From assembly GCA_958496175.1 (NCBI GenBank), contig OY292276.1:22090001-22154000 (forward strand): a stretch of DNA of 64,000 nucleotides. The letters are read 5' to 3'. A model generated the notes under the pieces. That model was not told the origin of the DNA. It made no database searches and worked only from the letters and a program-made list of their open reading frames with translations. A program made the translations under genes and the position numbers. This DNA is from Sisyra terminalis. Its lineage: Eukaryota > Arthropoda > Insecta > Neuroptera > Sisyridae. Positions 1 to 12,500 of the stretch are shown here, one piece after another (the stretch's first letter is position 1; each line of letters begins with the position of its first letter).

Positions 1-846
1 TTAAATACACCTTTAATCGCAAGTTTAAGTCTCAACTAAGTTTTGAAATGAGGGCTGCAATAAATGAAAGAGTAACAGAAACTATTAACAATTTAAATTT
101 TTTCAAACGTCTTTAAGCTTAAGCGAATGCAATTTAGTAAACCAATTATATTAAAATACATTTTAACAGTTTGGAATTGTAAATAACTTTTTAAGTATCA
201 ATGACTCAAAAGGGGATATAATTTAGTAACTTCCATAAGAATCAATGCAAAAAGTGCAGAAAAAGTAAAGTCATAGAGATTATTTCATTCAAATGATTAA
301 ATAAAACCATTTAGTAATAAAACGTATTGAAAATTGATACTTTTTTTTTGAATTTACTTGGATAAAATTGCTAATAGATAAAACAAAGTTGAAAACTAAA
401 AACTTTACCAAAATGGCGTATTGTAAAGAAAATGAAGTTCACAAAGTAAATTTTTTATGACATGCATCATAACATAAAAAACAAGGAATTACAAAAATTG
501 AAATCATATAAAATTATTCATTATACACAAGCATTGAGTGAAAAGAAAATTTAGGTTTTTTTGGCGAAAAAAGTTTCGGGTTGTCCTATGATGATTTTTT
601 TCAAGAGATAAATCTATAATGTAAAAATGACGATATTTCTTCTACCATTAAATATACGTGCTTTTTTTATTGGATAATAAAATATGTTTCATCTTTTGTT
701 TGTCTAGAAAGTTGGATTTTTAGATTTTATAGGCGTATATCTATATTCAAATTTTTTTCTTGTTTCTTGCCACGTATGGTATATTGCACATACATATTTT
801 TTCAGATATCTGTAATTAATAAAAAGTCTAATGTTCTATATTTTAT
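1..846. other. AT-rich stretch without recognisable gene
   Basis: Very AT-rich, with scattered A and T runs. I see no ORF of useful length, no tRNA-like boxes and no terminal repeats. Nothing specific can be supported here. Confidence 0.6.
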
Positions 847-912
847 GTTATTTACCGTCGTTATTACTAGCAAGGTTTAAAAAATCGTAAATATTAAAAA
901 TTTGATCGATAC
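847..912 (-). repeat. partial SINE copy (tail half)
   Basis: The plus strand reads TTTACCGTCG, then ACTAGCAAGG, then GATCGATAC. This is the reverse complement of the tail and middle of the SINE family seen complete at 27981-28150 and 51434-51608. The tRNA-like head is missing. It lies head-to-head with the plus-strand copy that begins about 10 bases downstream, giving an inverted SINE pair. It could be a 5'-truncated insertion or the remains of a copy cut by its neighbour. Confidence 0.55.
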
Positions 913-922
913 AAAAGCGGAA

Positions 923-1092
923 ACCATGGCCTACTAGTGGCCGAGAGGTAAGGAAGAATGGTAATTGCTCCAAAACCGGTAGATGTTGGGTTCGAATCTC
1001 CTATCGAGCTAATTTTCGATATTTCTGGAATTATGTATTTACATTAACGCTTGAGTGACTAATGACTTCAGTAGTAAAAATAACTATAAAAA
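923..1092 (+). repeat. tRNA-derived SINE
   Basis: The copy opens with CCTACTAGTGGCCGAGAGG, which resembles a polymerase III A box. About 50 bases on comes GGGTTCGAATCTC, a good B box. Its body (TATCGAGCTAATTTTCGATAT, then CATTAAC, GACTAATGACTTCAGTAGT) follows the same order as the copies at 16633, 27981, 47961, 51262 and 51434, and it ends in an A-rich tail. The head has the spacing of a tRNA gene but no convincing cloverleaf, so this is a SINE and not a tRNA gene. It encodes no protein and would have been copied by a LINE reverse transcriptase in trans. Confidence 0.75.
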
Positions 1093-1419
1093 AGTAGAAA
1101 CCAGCATCTATCAGTTTCAAGGCAGTCATCTTGACAACTCGGAAATCAATTGAATTCTTTTAATTTTGATTTAGATCATTTAGAAATAATAGAAAATAAA
1201 GTAACTTTTTAGTTTATGTTAAATAAGGCAAGAAAATATCCTTATTTCAATTACCCACCATTTAGTAGAAAGGGGTTGTGACAAAGAGAAATTATGCTAT
1301 AAAATTTAAGTGACGTTTAAGTTTTAAAACATATCGAACCACTATGCTTTGGAATAGTGAACGTACGTTTACCATAGAAGCCTAGATTTCGATAGGATAT
1401 GTTTGCGACGGAAGTGTGC
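1093..1419. other. AT-rich stretch, nothing recognised
   Basis: No ORF, terminal repeat or RNA gene is visible between the SINE and the GC-richer block that follows. Confidence 0.5.
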
Positions 1420-2010
1420 ATAAGAAAATCGTTTTAATATAGCCCCGTTGGGTCTTGTTCCAGATTGAAAATCAAAATTAGGTAAAGAAGTGGGGTACTT
1501 AAGCCCATTAGATCTTCGGCAAAAATTGAGGGAATGAGAGCATCAATATTTCAATCTTCAAGATGTTCTGCGTGAAAACACGCATCTTCCCAGAAAAAAT
1601 AGATTTATATAGAAGATCAATTCTGTGTCAAAAATGTGGACGAAATTTGGGGTAATATTACGGCAAATTTTAGAGCTTCTAATGGCCAACCGTTAGTTAT
1701 CGCTGTACAAAATTACGTTTAGCCAATTATGGTTTGGATTAATTTTGTTCAGCGACAGTTAGCGGTCGACTAAGAGAAGCTATGAGATTTAGCGACTAGT
1801 AAGCTCACATTTTTAACACAGAATTGAACTACAATATAAGTCTTTCTTCCCTGCGTCCGCCCTTGACCTTTCAGATCAAACAGTGAGGTGAATCCTTTCC
1901 GATGATCTTCATTATGTATTATTCCCATAAGTTGACGATTTTGCAGGAGTTATCTGAACGCGACTTTTATACTCGAAAGAACGCATGTAATTTGGAGTCG
2001 CATGCACTCT
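1420..2010. other. unidentified GC-richer block, possible decayed coding remnant
   Basis: Base composition rises clearly above the surroundings. On the plus strand from about 1434, one frame gives a protein-like stretch containing YLSPLDLRQKLRE, QYFNLQDVLRE and KFGVILRQILELL, broken by at least three stop codons, one of them a TGA where a Trp would fit. The minus strand also has open stretches, so the coding strand is uncertain. I do not recognise the family. It could be an old transposon or pseudogene, or a composition island. Confidence 0.25.
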
Positions 2011-2984
2011 CATTTGATTTAACTCCTTAATTATTTTTTGTAGTTTTTTTTTTTAAATCTCAGGTTTACGGTTTACACCAAGAACGCTAAAAAACTTGAA
2101 AGCTAATATCCGGGAAGAAATTGTCAACATACCCACTACTGTTAGTATGAGTAATGGAAATAGTTAGAATGTCAGAATGTAATTTATTAAATGTATTTAA
2201 TTTTTAATTAAATTTAATTTTAATTTTTTCAAAATTTTGGTAATGTAAAAAAAAGAATTCAAATAAATATTTGCATATAGGTGAAAAAGGTCAAAGTTTT
2301 AATAGATCAAAAATATGTAAACTTTAGTGCTATAAATTCACTAGTGGCTAGAGTATGTATTCTTAACTGATCAACCATTTCATTATCAACCATACACCGG
2401 CATTATCGTCAATAACTCTTATTAAGAATGAATAAACTTAATCACGTATATCTTATCTTTGCAAATATTCCATTTACTACAGTATCAACATCTTCTCACG
2501 CCACTTGTTTAAATGCTTCGGTATGTTTGGCTTTAAGAAACAATACTTCTACACTCACACTCGTTCAATCTCTTATTCTCCTCAGCCACGATTTCAATTT
2601 TCTTCCAGCATCACTTCTGCCATCAACCCTATATAATGGTTTGTTGTAGTGATTATTTGTCTTCTCTAAATATGTGGTCTAGGTACGCTGTTCCTCCAAT
2701 ATAAAAGCAACACTTGTAACACAAGCAAATACTAGAGAAACAAAAATGAAATGAAATGTGATCTTCATATACTCATTGTAAATTCACATCAACCATACCA
2801 CCAGGTGAACAAAACGCACGCAAAGCAATTAGGTTAACGTTTCCAATAAAGGGGCATCAAAGAAGAAAGAGCGCTTTTATGAATAAAAAACAGATAATGG
2901 ACCAAGCATGAGAGTGTTGGCCCACGGAAACTTATCATCAAAAAATTTGTACGTTTACTGATTGTTGATTCGTGATTTAATTAA
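2011..2984. other. AT-rich stretch, nothing recognised
   Basis: It contains an A/T-only run near 2180-2250 and a 73-codon ORF at 2428-2649. That ORF has low-complexity Ser/Leu/Thr content and no recognisable motif, so I do not call it a gene. Confidence 0.5.
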
Positions 2985-3275
2985 TCTTTATATATAAAAT
3001 CATTTGTGTCCTGACCGATTGACTGACTGAATGATTGATCAATCAACGCACAGCCTAAGCAGTTAGCCGTAGAGTCGTGAAATGGGATTTGAAGGATATA
3101 TCCCTTTTATGATGTAGACATTCGATAAGAACGGGTTTTTGAAAATTTCTCTCTTAACAGGATGAAAAGGGATGACAAAGTTAATATTTGATAACATGTG
3201 TTCGTTAACAATCAAAATTCAAAAATTAATAATCAAAGTGCCGTTAAGCACGAAACATTAAAAATGATTTTAAAA
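2985..3275 (+). mobile_element. Helitron-like 5' end fragment
   Basis: An A is followed by TCTTTATATATAAAATC, a typical arthropod Helitron-like 5' start (A|TC). Downstream come GACTGACTGAATGATTGATC and, near 3135, GGGTTTTTGAAAATTTCTC. The block from about 3130 to 3265 resembles 49260-49390 on the same strand, inside the larger Helitron-like copy at 48557-49713. No CTAG 3' end is found nearby, so the copy is truncated or its end has decayed. No protein is encoded. Confidence 0.45.
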
Positions 3276-4433
3276 TTGATTAAATATATCGATTTAAATT
3301 TGTAATAAAAGCAAAAGTATTGCTACAAAGAAGAATAAAAAATAAAAACATTGAAATAAAATTAAAGTGCCAACGATTGTAGGAGTTATAATACCAATTT
3401 AACATCAGCTTTAAACTATATGCCATGAATAAAATATATATGTAAAAATAAATATGTATGTAATGAATAAAATTCTGACCATATTCTGTATTTACCGTAG
3501 TAAATGTTTTAATTTTTTGTGTTAGTTTATACCTACATATATCGTTTTGCAATTAAAAAAATTATAAACCGATTTTTTAATGAATTCAGGTAGTAAGATA
3601 CAAAACGATGATCCACTTACTGTAGGGTTTACATCATTACACAAAAATAATAAGGGAAGACATTCTCTTCGTAAAACTGCACTACTGCATAGTCGCATGA
3701 TTGGAAAGGTTTTAAAAAAAAAATTGCTATCATTTTTTTATTTTAAACTCATAATTAAAAGTTTGAATAAATTTTAATAGTGACTATCTTATAATCTCGT
3801 GTCAACATAACATTTTCGCTCGATATAAATATAGAGCTTGGGTTCAATTCCCATATATTCCTGTTTTATTTTTCATCAAAATTATGACTTATAGATATCA
3901 AAAGTATGCTGAAGAAGAAAATAATGTTATAAATAAAGTTTCAAGGCAAAATATTTTTAAAATATGTGAATTATCAAAATAATAATAAGTTTTAACAGGA
4001 GTGGTTAACTTAAATGATACTGCGGGTTACGTAGGAAATGCATCATAACTCCGTGAGTCACATATAAAATTATATATCTTCATATTTAATTAAGTATTAA
4101 TTTTTGATTTATTGTTTTTGATTACTTTGGTCATTAAAAAATAAATAAAAAATTGTAAAAGTGTGAAGAATCTTTTGAGCCGAAAAAGTGGTTAATTTGG
4201 GCTTCATAAGGCCCGCGGGCAGCGGGGTGGCCACCTTTGAGTTTTACAAAACGCGGAAAATACATAACACCGTAAAGCATACCTTTATTATAAATGTGTA
4301 ATACAAATCTAAAATATAAATTTTCTTGGTCTAAGCACATTCTCTATAAGCACGGCTTCACCTAAGTATCACTTCCCAAAAACTACAGAGGCTCTAGAAT
4401 GGATGATAGCAAATTTTCTGGATAGCAAGTTGA
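3276..4433. other. AT-rich stretch, two unsupported small ORFs
   Basis: A 65-codon plus-strand ORF (3580-3777) and a 68-codon minus-strand ORF (4134-4340) show no recognisable motif. GGGTTCAATTCCC near 3840 looks like a T-arm/B box but lacks a matching upstream A box. I see no supported gene. Confidence 0.5.
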
Positions 4434-4946
4434 TCTATACTAATATATACAATTCTTACGTCTGTCTGTGCATTTCGATTTTGAACCCGATTTTAGGGTA
4501 AATATTTGTTTCAAGAGGCCCTTATTCCAAATTTAAAATTTTTAAAATTTTTGTCTGTCTGTCTGTGTGTCCCGATTTAACTAACACAATGACACACATA
4601 GTTATTGATTGTTATAGATACACATAACTCTAATTGACTACGATAAGGAGTGAGAGAGCCAGATACAGTCAAAAATACTTGAAAAGATTGGAATAACACC
4701 GACTATCTGGCTATCAATCTTCTGGACAATTCGGGCTACTATCAAAGGCTGATTCGCATTTCATTTCTAAAGTTACCATTCAGAGATCCTGAGCACTCTG
4801 AACATCTAACGGTACTTCTGTTAAGAGATGCGGTCTTTCCCCAGCTGTTCTCTCATTCAATTCGCTTATTAATGTCCGGGGATAGATTGATGAATCTTTA
4901 ATGTAATAGTATACGTAATGCTGACGAAGTCGCGGGTATTAGCTAG
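4434..4946 (+). mobile_element. non-autonomous Helitron-like element
   Basis: Both ends fit the Helitron rule of insertion between A and T. It starts A|TCTATACTAATATATAC and ends GCGGGTATTAGCTAG|T. The 513 bases carry no ORF, so this is a non-autonomous copy relying on a Rep/helicase made elsewhere. Its 3' end (GACGAAGTCGCGGGTATTAGCTAG) closely matches the end of the element at 54712-55656. Inside are a GTCTGTCTGTCTGTGTG run and a perfect inverted repeat, GCCAGATA (4658-4665) with TATCTGGC (4704-4711). The class rests on end structure alone. Confidence 0.6.
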
Positions 4947-7900
4947 TTATAAATAAGATCCATTACCATTGCTCAAAAATTGTTAAATGGTGGTTAAATT
5001 GTCAATTTTTTTATTATATCGTTAGTTTATCAATTAAAGGATAACATACATTTAAGAGGTCACAACACCAAAATCCTATAATGATTTTTTTCAAATAATT
5101 TATTTTTTATTAGTTCCAATTTATATCTTTTTTTAAATTAAAACAAATTTTTAATTGTTACTTTTGAATTTTCCTGATGTTGACTCTGAATTGAAAGCTT
5201 TTAACACGCTTTTTTGTCCTATAGTATCGAAATTGAATATAATATCGTACAAAAAAAAATGAATTAATCAAACCACTCTGCAACTCATCCATATATCGTA
5301 CACTCAAACATTCAATTGGATAGGTATAAATTAAAACTGATGGTTAAAATCAATTTTATTCTTTGAAACGATTGTTAGTTGATTAAATTAATAGTTCAAT
5401 AAAAATACTTTTGGATACAGATTTGGATGCAATTGATATAATTTAATCAAGTAATTTTTATGAATTCTAAAATAAAATTCATTATAAAATTAGTTTTTAT
5501 GAGTTTTATTACTGAATATTAACTAAAAAATTATAACTAATTTACTAGTAAATTGTTTTAGGTGATTTTTTTTTTTTGAATCATCATGTATTTGGTGAGT
5601 TGACTGTTTTGGTTTTGATCGTGTCTTTTTACAGAGAACCGCACACGACAAATGGAAAATAAGGTACAAATTGTCTCTATGTGCTGACCAATAGAAAAAG
5701 TTGAAAAAAAAGCATTGTAGAAATGGGAGAGGTGGAAAAGTATACGAGAAAATGGAATTGACGACGATCATGAAAATGTCACAGTGACGACCCCAAACGA
5801 TATTGTTCGTATCTGTCACAGACCAAAAGCTCTTGAACAACTTGTTCGGATTCGAATTAAAAAGCACTGACTCAAACTGTTTCAATATCCGTTGAAAAGA
5901 TATAAATTTTGATTTAATTATGACCTATGAGATAATATTTTTCAAACGAAGTCAAATAAAACTGAATCATTAGCTTAAAACTTAGATTAAATCGTTTGCA
6001 ATTTGATTTCGCTGGACGCAAGTTTGAAGTTGCACTCATCGTAAAGATGAATAGAGCAGCTTTATCTGGCAAGTTTAGTGCAATTCTTGAAGCTCCTTTT
6101 GTCAATGACAAACTTGGTCCATTATCAAATCAATTGCATCGCACCATCATTCAATATCGAATAATGACTTTACTAATGAGGTCTCACATTTGAGTTGCAC
6201 CACGCTTTTACCAACTGGTTTAGATTGAACTAGAATTTAAATAGGGAAAATTGCAATATAGAAATCGAAAAACAAACAAGGTTTTTTATCAAAAAAAAAA
6301 ATCAAGTATCATATCTAAACCTGTACATTGAACATATTTTCATTCTGGTGCTGTGAATGTATCAAATATTTTTATCTTGATGTTGTCATCTTTGGAAGAA
6401 ATCGATTTTCAATATATCATCTTATTGGGGAGTTGACATGATGCTGTTTTCATATATTCGCACGTACTACAGACGAATAAAAGAAAATTGTTGACGAAAG
6501 AATTGCATTCGATGAAAAACCATTTTTTATTCTCCATCAAATATTGGGAAGATTTTTCATTTTTTTTAATCAATTTAAAGAACTCTCAGCCTATATACAT
6601 ACATAAACAACAATTAATTGAGTGTAAAATTTCAATTTGTTATAAATATTGAAGTATTATTTTTATCAGAACAGAGATATTGAGATGATAATTTTACTAA
6701 AGCTTTCAGTGCCCCTTGTAAATCACGATCGTATTATAAAATCAAACATTGTTATTTGGGGTTGATGTCACTGTTTTGTATGATTTATGGATCATTTCAC
6801 TTCTCGCCAATATATTTACAGCCAATATTTATGGGGTAGTGAATAAATATGCATTTACTCACAAAGGAGAAAAAAAATGTTTTGATGAAATGGCACCTCA
6901 TCAAGTTGACAAGATGGAAATTTTCATCGTGATTGACTCAGAGCTTTCATGAGTGCAAAAAGTAAACAAAATCGTCCATAAAACAGCAATGTAAACAACG
7001 CACTTATCATGATGGTTGTATCTCGTAGGAAGCCAGAAAATCCGTTGTTGCCGTGTCACGCTCGCATTCTCTTTATATATGTTCGCTATTGTAAGGGTTG
7101 TCTATTGAAATAATTGTTGTTGAATTTGAGGGTTGTTATCGAGGAAATGACGGTGCTACGGTCATTAACACCGTCGTTACCAAATAACCACCGCCATTGC
7201 CTTTTGAGATGTGGTCATGTGGATATGATGTGCTAATTGAGGGGTTTATCGGTTCGTGGTTTACCCCATTTGGGATGATTTTATTCCATTTGAAATATAA
7301 TTGATGCAAATATTTTTCTAAAATGAATATTATTGGAAACCGCCACTCAATGAAACTTATATATGTTGATTGAAATTGGTTGAACAAACATTCTTCTCAA
7401 AACCTAATTCTATCATAAACATATGCAAATTTAAACAAACATTTTTGAATCGGAATACATTCCTCGTTTCCGTCTTCAATTGGTCAATAATTTCTTTTGA
7501 GAAAAGCACGAAAGGTTTCAACAAACCCACAAAAATGGACAAATATATTTTTAGTGTTGAATGAATACTAAGATCTTTCAACTATATCAACAGTTTTTCT
7601 TTTTTTGAATTGCTTTAAAAAATGCATAGTAAACATTTTTTTTTATTTATACAAAAAACGAAAAATTAACTTAAACAAATTAAAGGGCATTTTATTTAAT
7701 CAAAATTAAAAAAAAATATTTCCACTTTATACTTTGAGCTACTATTATAGCGTCAGACCGAGTAAACGGTAATACAAAAGTTAAGAACATAAATTTGATA
7801 ATTTTGTATTCTAAAAATTGTATGTATTGTGATTTCTCGAAATAAATCAGGTGTGTCTGGTAAAGTCAATAAACACCTTATGAAACGTAAATCTAGAAAT

Positions 7901-8394
7901 TGTTCGAATGAGCTGCGAAACTTTTCCGACACCTGTGAAAACTTATTTCAATCTGAGACATCAACATCATTGCTATTTCTGCTTCTTTTTTATTGTGTGT
8001 AAAAATATAATTTTTATTAAAATCAACACAATTTGGTTCTTTGTATTATCTAATGATTGAAGATTAAATGTTAACGAAGTTATAGTTTAATTTTTTTTCG
8101 AGCATTATATTTTCAAACAATACATCAGACAATAACTAGATTACCCGAAGAATGCTATATTTTGCCACATATGGGGATATTAGTCATGAGGACATAATTA
8201 TGATAATTTTGTGTGAACTCTGACTTATTGACTTATCAAAGAAACCGATGTTTCTCGATCGCATTTTATGATGTCAGCAACGGTAGTCACTCCAGTGATT
8301 ACCTATGTAAATGAACAAAAATCACCCAAATTGAGCTTTTTTTTCAAATGACTTATATCCGGGAAAATAAACAAGCTACAAAAATTTTCATTCG
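4947..8394. other. long stretch without recognised genes
   Basis: The ORFs here (for example 5523-5885 minus and 5996-6193 plus) overlap each other on opposite strands and show no known motif. A GC-richer patch near 7140-7260 contains a perfect 7-bp stem, GACGGTG (7149-7155) with CACCGTC (7169-7175). I find no transposon ends. Part of it could be regulatory, but nothing shows that directly. Confidence 0.5.
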
Positions 8395-8562
8395 GAATTC
8401 TTGAACGACAAAAAACACCAATTAATGGCGCTAAAAAATTTCGAAATTTTATTATAATATTTATAGAAAAGCTCAAAATGTCAAGTTAGCACAACATAGG
8501 GTTTTCATAGAAAATACGTTAGCTACAATTTCTTTTTTCCAGAACTCTGGAACGACAAAAAA
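8395..8562 (+). repeat. 21-bp direct repeat at the LINE 5' edge
   Basis: GAATTCTTGAACGACAAAAAA (8395-8415) and GAACTCTGGAACGACAAAAAA (8542-8562) agree at 19 of 21 bases, 147 bases apart. The second copy reads into the LINE remnant in frame (ELWNDKK), so the first may be a duplicated scrap of the same LINE. Confidence 0.5.
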
Positions 8563-9527
8563 GTAATAAAATATTCAGACAAATGATGGCGTAGGCGCTG
8601 GAATATGGGGGGCAAATCCCAGGAAACGAATATTTGTAGGCCTGGGTAAAATGCCAACAGTATTCCAAGAAGAAGTCTATGCCATAATCATCTGTCTTCA
8701 AGAAAATATAAGAAGAAATTATCACAATAAAAATATAAGAATATTCTCAGACAGCCAAGCCGCAATTAAAGCGATCGAAAATTACCAGACTAGCTCTAAG
8801 CTGGTCTGGGAATGTAAAACACTCCTCACCCAGTTGGCGACATCTAACAGGGTTACACTTGCTTGAGTACCGGGGCACTCTGGCATCAAAGGCAACGAAG
8901 AGGCAGACGAACTCGCAAAGGCGGATTCAAGAATGTCATTCATGGGTTCAGATCCGGCTATAGGCCTACCAAAGTGCATAACACTGGGTAGAATAGCTGA
9001 AAGGACGCAGAATGAACAAATAAAATCCTGGAATAACTATGCAGGAGGCAAGTTCTCAAAGGTCATGATAAAGAAACCTTTGAAAGAACATAACAAAAGA
9101 CTTTTAAATCTAAGAAGGGAGGACATCAAAACGCTGGTAGGCCTATTAACAGGACACTGCAGTTTGAGGAAACATCTCCAAACTATAGGGAAGAACACAG
9201 AGTCAGCAGCTTGCAGGAAATGTAGCGTGGAAGATGAAACTGCCTCCCACGTACTATTTGACTGCCCAGCCATGACTCAAAGTCGTCTCAACTCGCTTGG
9301 TCCACCCGGACATGAGCTGGGGAACATACACAGAGACCCAGTTGATTGTCTGCTGAGATTCATATCAGAAGCAGACCTGACCAACTGGAACTGAAATTAA
9401 ACTGGGGCGCAATAATACTTTTAGCACACAGCGCAGAGGAACTCGCAGGAGAGGCCCCCAGATCATTGGAAAAAAAATATTCCGTAGTTATTTTTTCGAA
9501 ATTCCAAAAGTGTAGTGCTAACTTGAT
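8480..9527. mobile_element. inverted-repeat-flanked locus around a LINE tail
   Basis: TCAAGTTAGCACAACA (8481-8496) and TGTAGTGCTAACTTGA (9511-9526) are inverted copies matching at 15 of 16 positions. Looser similarity continues inward for perhaps 30-40 bases, with T-rich and TAGCTAC/GTAGTTA-like pieces. The arms enclose the LINE RNase H remnant. This could be a hairpin-type DNA element into which a LINE inserted, or a DNA element that picked up LINE sequence. A chance repeat is less likely but possible. Confidence 0.35.
8542..9394 (+). pseudogene. LINE ORF2 C-terminus: RNase H domain and zinc-knuckle tail, broken
   Basis: This is the end of the ORF2 polyprotein of a non-LTR retrotransposon of an RNase H-bearing clade (I, R1 or Loa group). 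The RNase H removes RNA template during insertion. The sequence reads ELWNDKKVIKYSD, then shifts frame with apparent loss of the usual GSK, then TNDGVGAGIWG. Further on are FQEEVYA with the acidic residue, FSDSQAAIKA with the second Asp, and VPGHSGIKGNEEADELAKAD. The Trp before VPGH is a TGA stop at 8864-8866. Near the end, CRKC, H and FDC form a Cys/His knuckle common in these tails. The stop TGA is at 9392-9394. The endonuclease and reverse transcriptase are absent, so this is a 5'-truncated dead copy. The ORF on the opposite strand (8519-8725) is a shadow. Confidence 0.85.
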
Positions 9528-12500
9528 GGACGTCATTAACAAACGTACAACTGCTGATATCTCAATATTTGTGTAGTAAGTAAAAAAAAAAAACAGTAAA
9601 CCTCATTATAATTTTTGTGTTGAAAATTTGTACGAACAATCAACTATGGTCGATCTCAAAAAATCAGCAGCAATTTTCAAAATATCATTTACTTCTGATT
9701 TAACTCTTTACCTAGTTACTCGCCTTTATCATTTAATAAAAGTAAGGATTTTGTTTTTATATTACACTCCAGTGAGTTTACAAACATTATTTGTTATTAA
9801 TTGCAATTGAAAGCAGAATAAAAGACTTTCAAAGGCATAAAATATTATATTTAGTTCAAAATTCATTTAAACTTTGATGCATTTTTAATCATAATTTCCA
9901 ATTAATTTTTCATTTAAAGGTAACATAATGAGAAATGTTTAACACATTATTATCAATTTAATGGAAAATCATTCAAACATAGAATCAAAGCAAGTAATAT
10001 TTCGAGGCGCTAAATTTAATGATGATTTTATTTAATTTTGGAATAAAATTTTCAAAAATTTAAGAAAATATATTCGTTAGTCAAAGTTTACGACAAAGTT
10101 AATATAAAATTAAAGCTAACATATGGAAATTTTTTTAATTTAAATCTTTTACGTGATATTCTGTTTTTGAAATTGTGAAGCAACTTTGGTAATAAAATAA
10201 ACTTCTGCTTTTCCTCCAAAATTAAATTACTGTATTTATATTTTATTTCAAAACAAAAAAAAACTACAGAGATTTTAAACTACAACTAACTCATTTACGA
10301 AAAAAAGTGTTTAAAATACTGTTACCAATTATTTCTTAAAAGTTTTTTTAGTTTACATAATGGAAAATTAGATCAAGTTTATCATAATTAGATGACTTTT
10401 TGTCTATAATTATTTCATTAGTTTTCATTAAGAAATGTTCCCAAATTTAGTTAATTATTTGAAATTCAGTTAATTATATACCATTAAATAATGAGAAGTG
10501 TTTAAACTCGATGTGTTTCTAAAATAAAACAAAATCAATTAAAGATATTTGAGTTGGTGGAAAGTTCAGTTGAAAACTTAAAAAGATAAATGAGACATGT
10601 TTAACTCGTAAAAGGTTCATATGTAAAGGTTATCGTCAGCAAAGATTTTATGTTTATTTTCAACCCGTAAAACTCCCTACTCGTTATCGTTTTCTTGAAT
10701 CACATCATAATAAGCTTCTCGTATAATCCATAAAAAAAACTATTCGAATCCTCTTATTTTATCGGTGCTTAACTAAAACATAAACATGAACATTGAGCAT
10801 TTTGTGCATTTTGTTAGACTTTAAATCTTATTCTCTAAGATCTATGTGATTCCATTCGTTTATTTTTTTATTTTTTTACTTTTTTAATCTTTATCATATC
10901 CATAAATTTTTAAAAACTGACATTCATACTTGCTTCCTGTTATCCAAGAAAAAAGTTAGCTACCTTTTTAAACTAAGTTACCATATGGTGAATTTGCATA
11001 TAATCAAAAATTTCCGATTCTAAAGACAGGCAAATGTCCTGAGGGTTCTACACGTAATGAGGATCAATATATAAAATTGAGAAATTGCGCGAAGAGAGTT
11101 GTGTAATTTTAAAACTTTAATTTGATTTTGTTACGAGGGAAATTTCCGGTGTTCAATATCCCGTTTGCGTTTCAATTGAGTCGATGAAAATAAAACGTGA
11201 AAAATAGTGAGTTAACAATCTTTGATTTTTATTCAATTCCGCAGAATGAACTAAAAAGAAGAGAAAAAATCGAGTGGAACGCAACTCGAGAGACTATGTA
11301 ATATATGTATATCTGAATGTGGAACAGGAAGGGAAATTGTATAGTTTATAGAGCAGAGGGTTAACGGGGAAAATGAAAATGTCACGGGACCGGCGGGCAG
11401 TAAATGCAAGGAATAGGACAACTGGGCAAATCGAGTAATAAGGATAAATCTTAAGTGGATACCGTGAAATAGACGGGGTGGGAATCGTATACACGAATTG
11501 GTATTAGTGACGCAGAGGGGTGGGAAATAGGTCCTTCGTCCTCATTGATCAAATACTCGCTCGTTTCGAACATGTCTTCGTTGGAAACACACGTGTGTCC
11601 ATCCGAAATGATCTTTGTTATACAGATTCTTTTCTTTTGATATATATAAATCTCTGCTCACTTGAGCAGAACATATATATTTATTTTCAACAAAATTCGT
11701 TCAGGCTTTTCCCTTGTGTGAAAACAATTTTTTTTTTATAAAATAAAAAATCGCAAAATATATATGATATCTCAGCTCTCTGGACAGCATGACTTCTATT
11801 TACATAAAAAGCTAAAACATTTTCGTATGGAAACATTTCACAAGAAATTTATTAGAACAACTTAAGATTTTCCCCTTTTAGCCATTTCTCGTTCTATTTA
11901 TTTTTGACATTTAATCCAGTTTAATAAAATTATTTTTTCTTCCAATGGAGTTTGAAACAAAGAGACAATCAGTCGCTATCGTACCGTTTCTTGTTCGGAA
12001 AATTAAATCATTGAAAATATCCAGAAAAAAACGAGCTAAATAATGTATTTTTATTACATTTCACCATGAAAAACATAAAAGGAAAATAATTTCTTATTTC
12101 AATAATTGAATTGTACATCTTCGCTCTATTCATTGACTTTGTGAAATAATGTGGTAACTTTGATGTCGTCTCCAACCACGACTTTCGTATATATTACATG
12201 TGTTCTAGTTGAGGAGGATAATGGATCGTAGGCGTATACGTAAGTATGAGTTGCATTTGAATGTCAGAGCCAAAGAAAAAAAAACGCAAACGAAGATTGT
12301 CTACACAAAAATAGTATGAGACTCATCCATCATCGCAAACGTAATCCACTCTTATATCGTTCCGAATATATGAAATGAAGATTTTTTGTCTTATCCTTCG
12401 CGTTTACATACTTAAAGCGCCGAATTTAAATAAACGTAAATGGGAAAAGTCTTTTCGTTTTCGTTTAAACAACACGGAATTACATTATTTGATTGTAAAA

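Noticed and set aside
3800..3862. GGGTTCAATTCCC suggesting a tRNA T-arm
   Set aside because: No A box, acceptor stem or anticodon stem at the right distance.
5523..5885. 120-codon minus-strand ORF, the longest in the window
   Set aside because: Phe/Ser/Lys-rich with poly-Phe patches from AT-rich DNA; no signal, domain or splice context.
5996..6193. 65-codon ORF with QFDFAGRKFEVALIVKMNRAA
   Set aside because: An equally long ORF covers the opposite strand; no known motif and no conserved context.
7850..7885. CAGGTGTGTCTGG resembling a mariner-type end
   Set aside because: No matching inverted end and no transposase remains within several kb.
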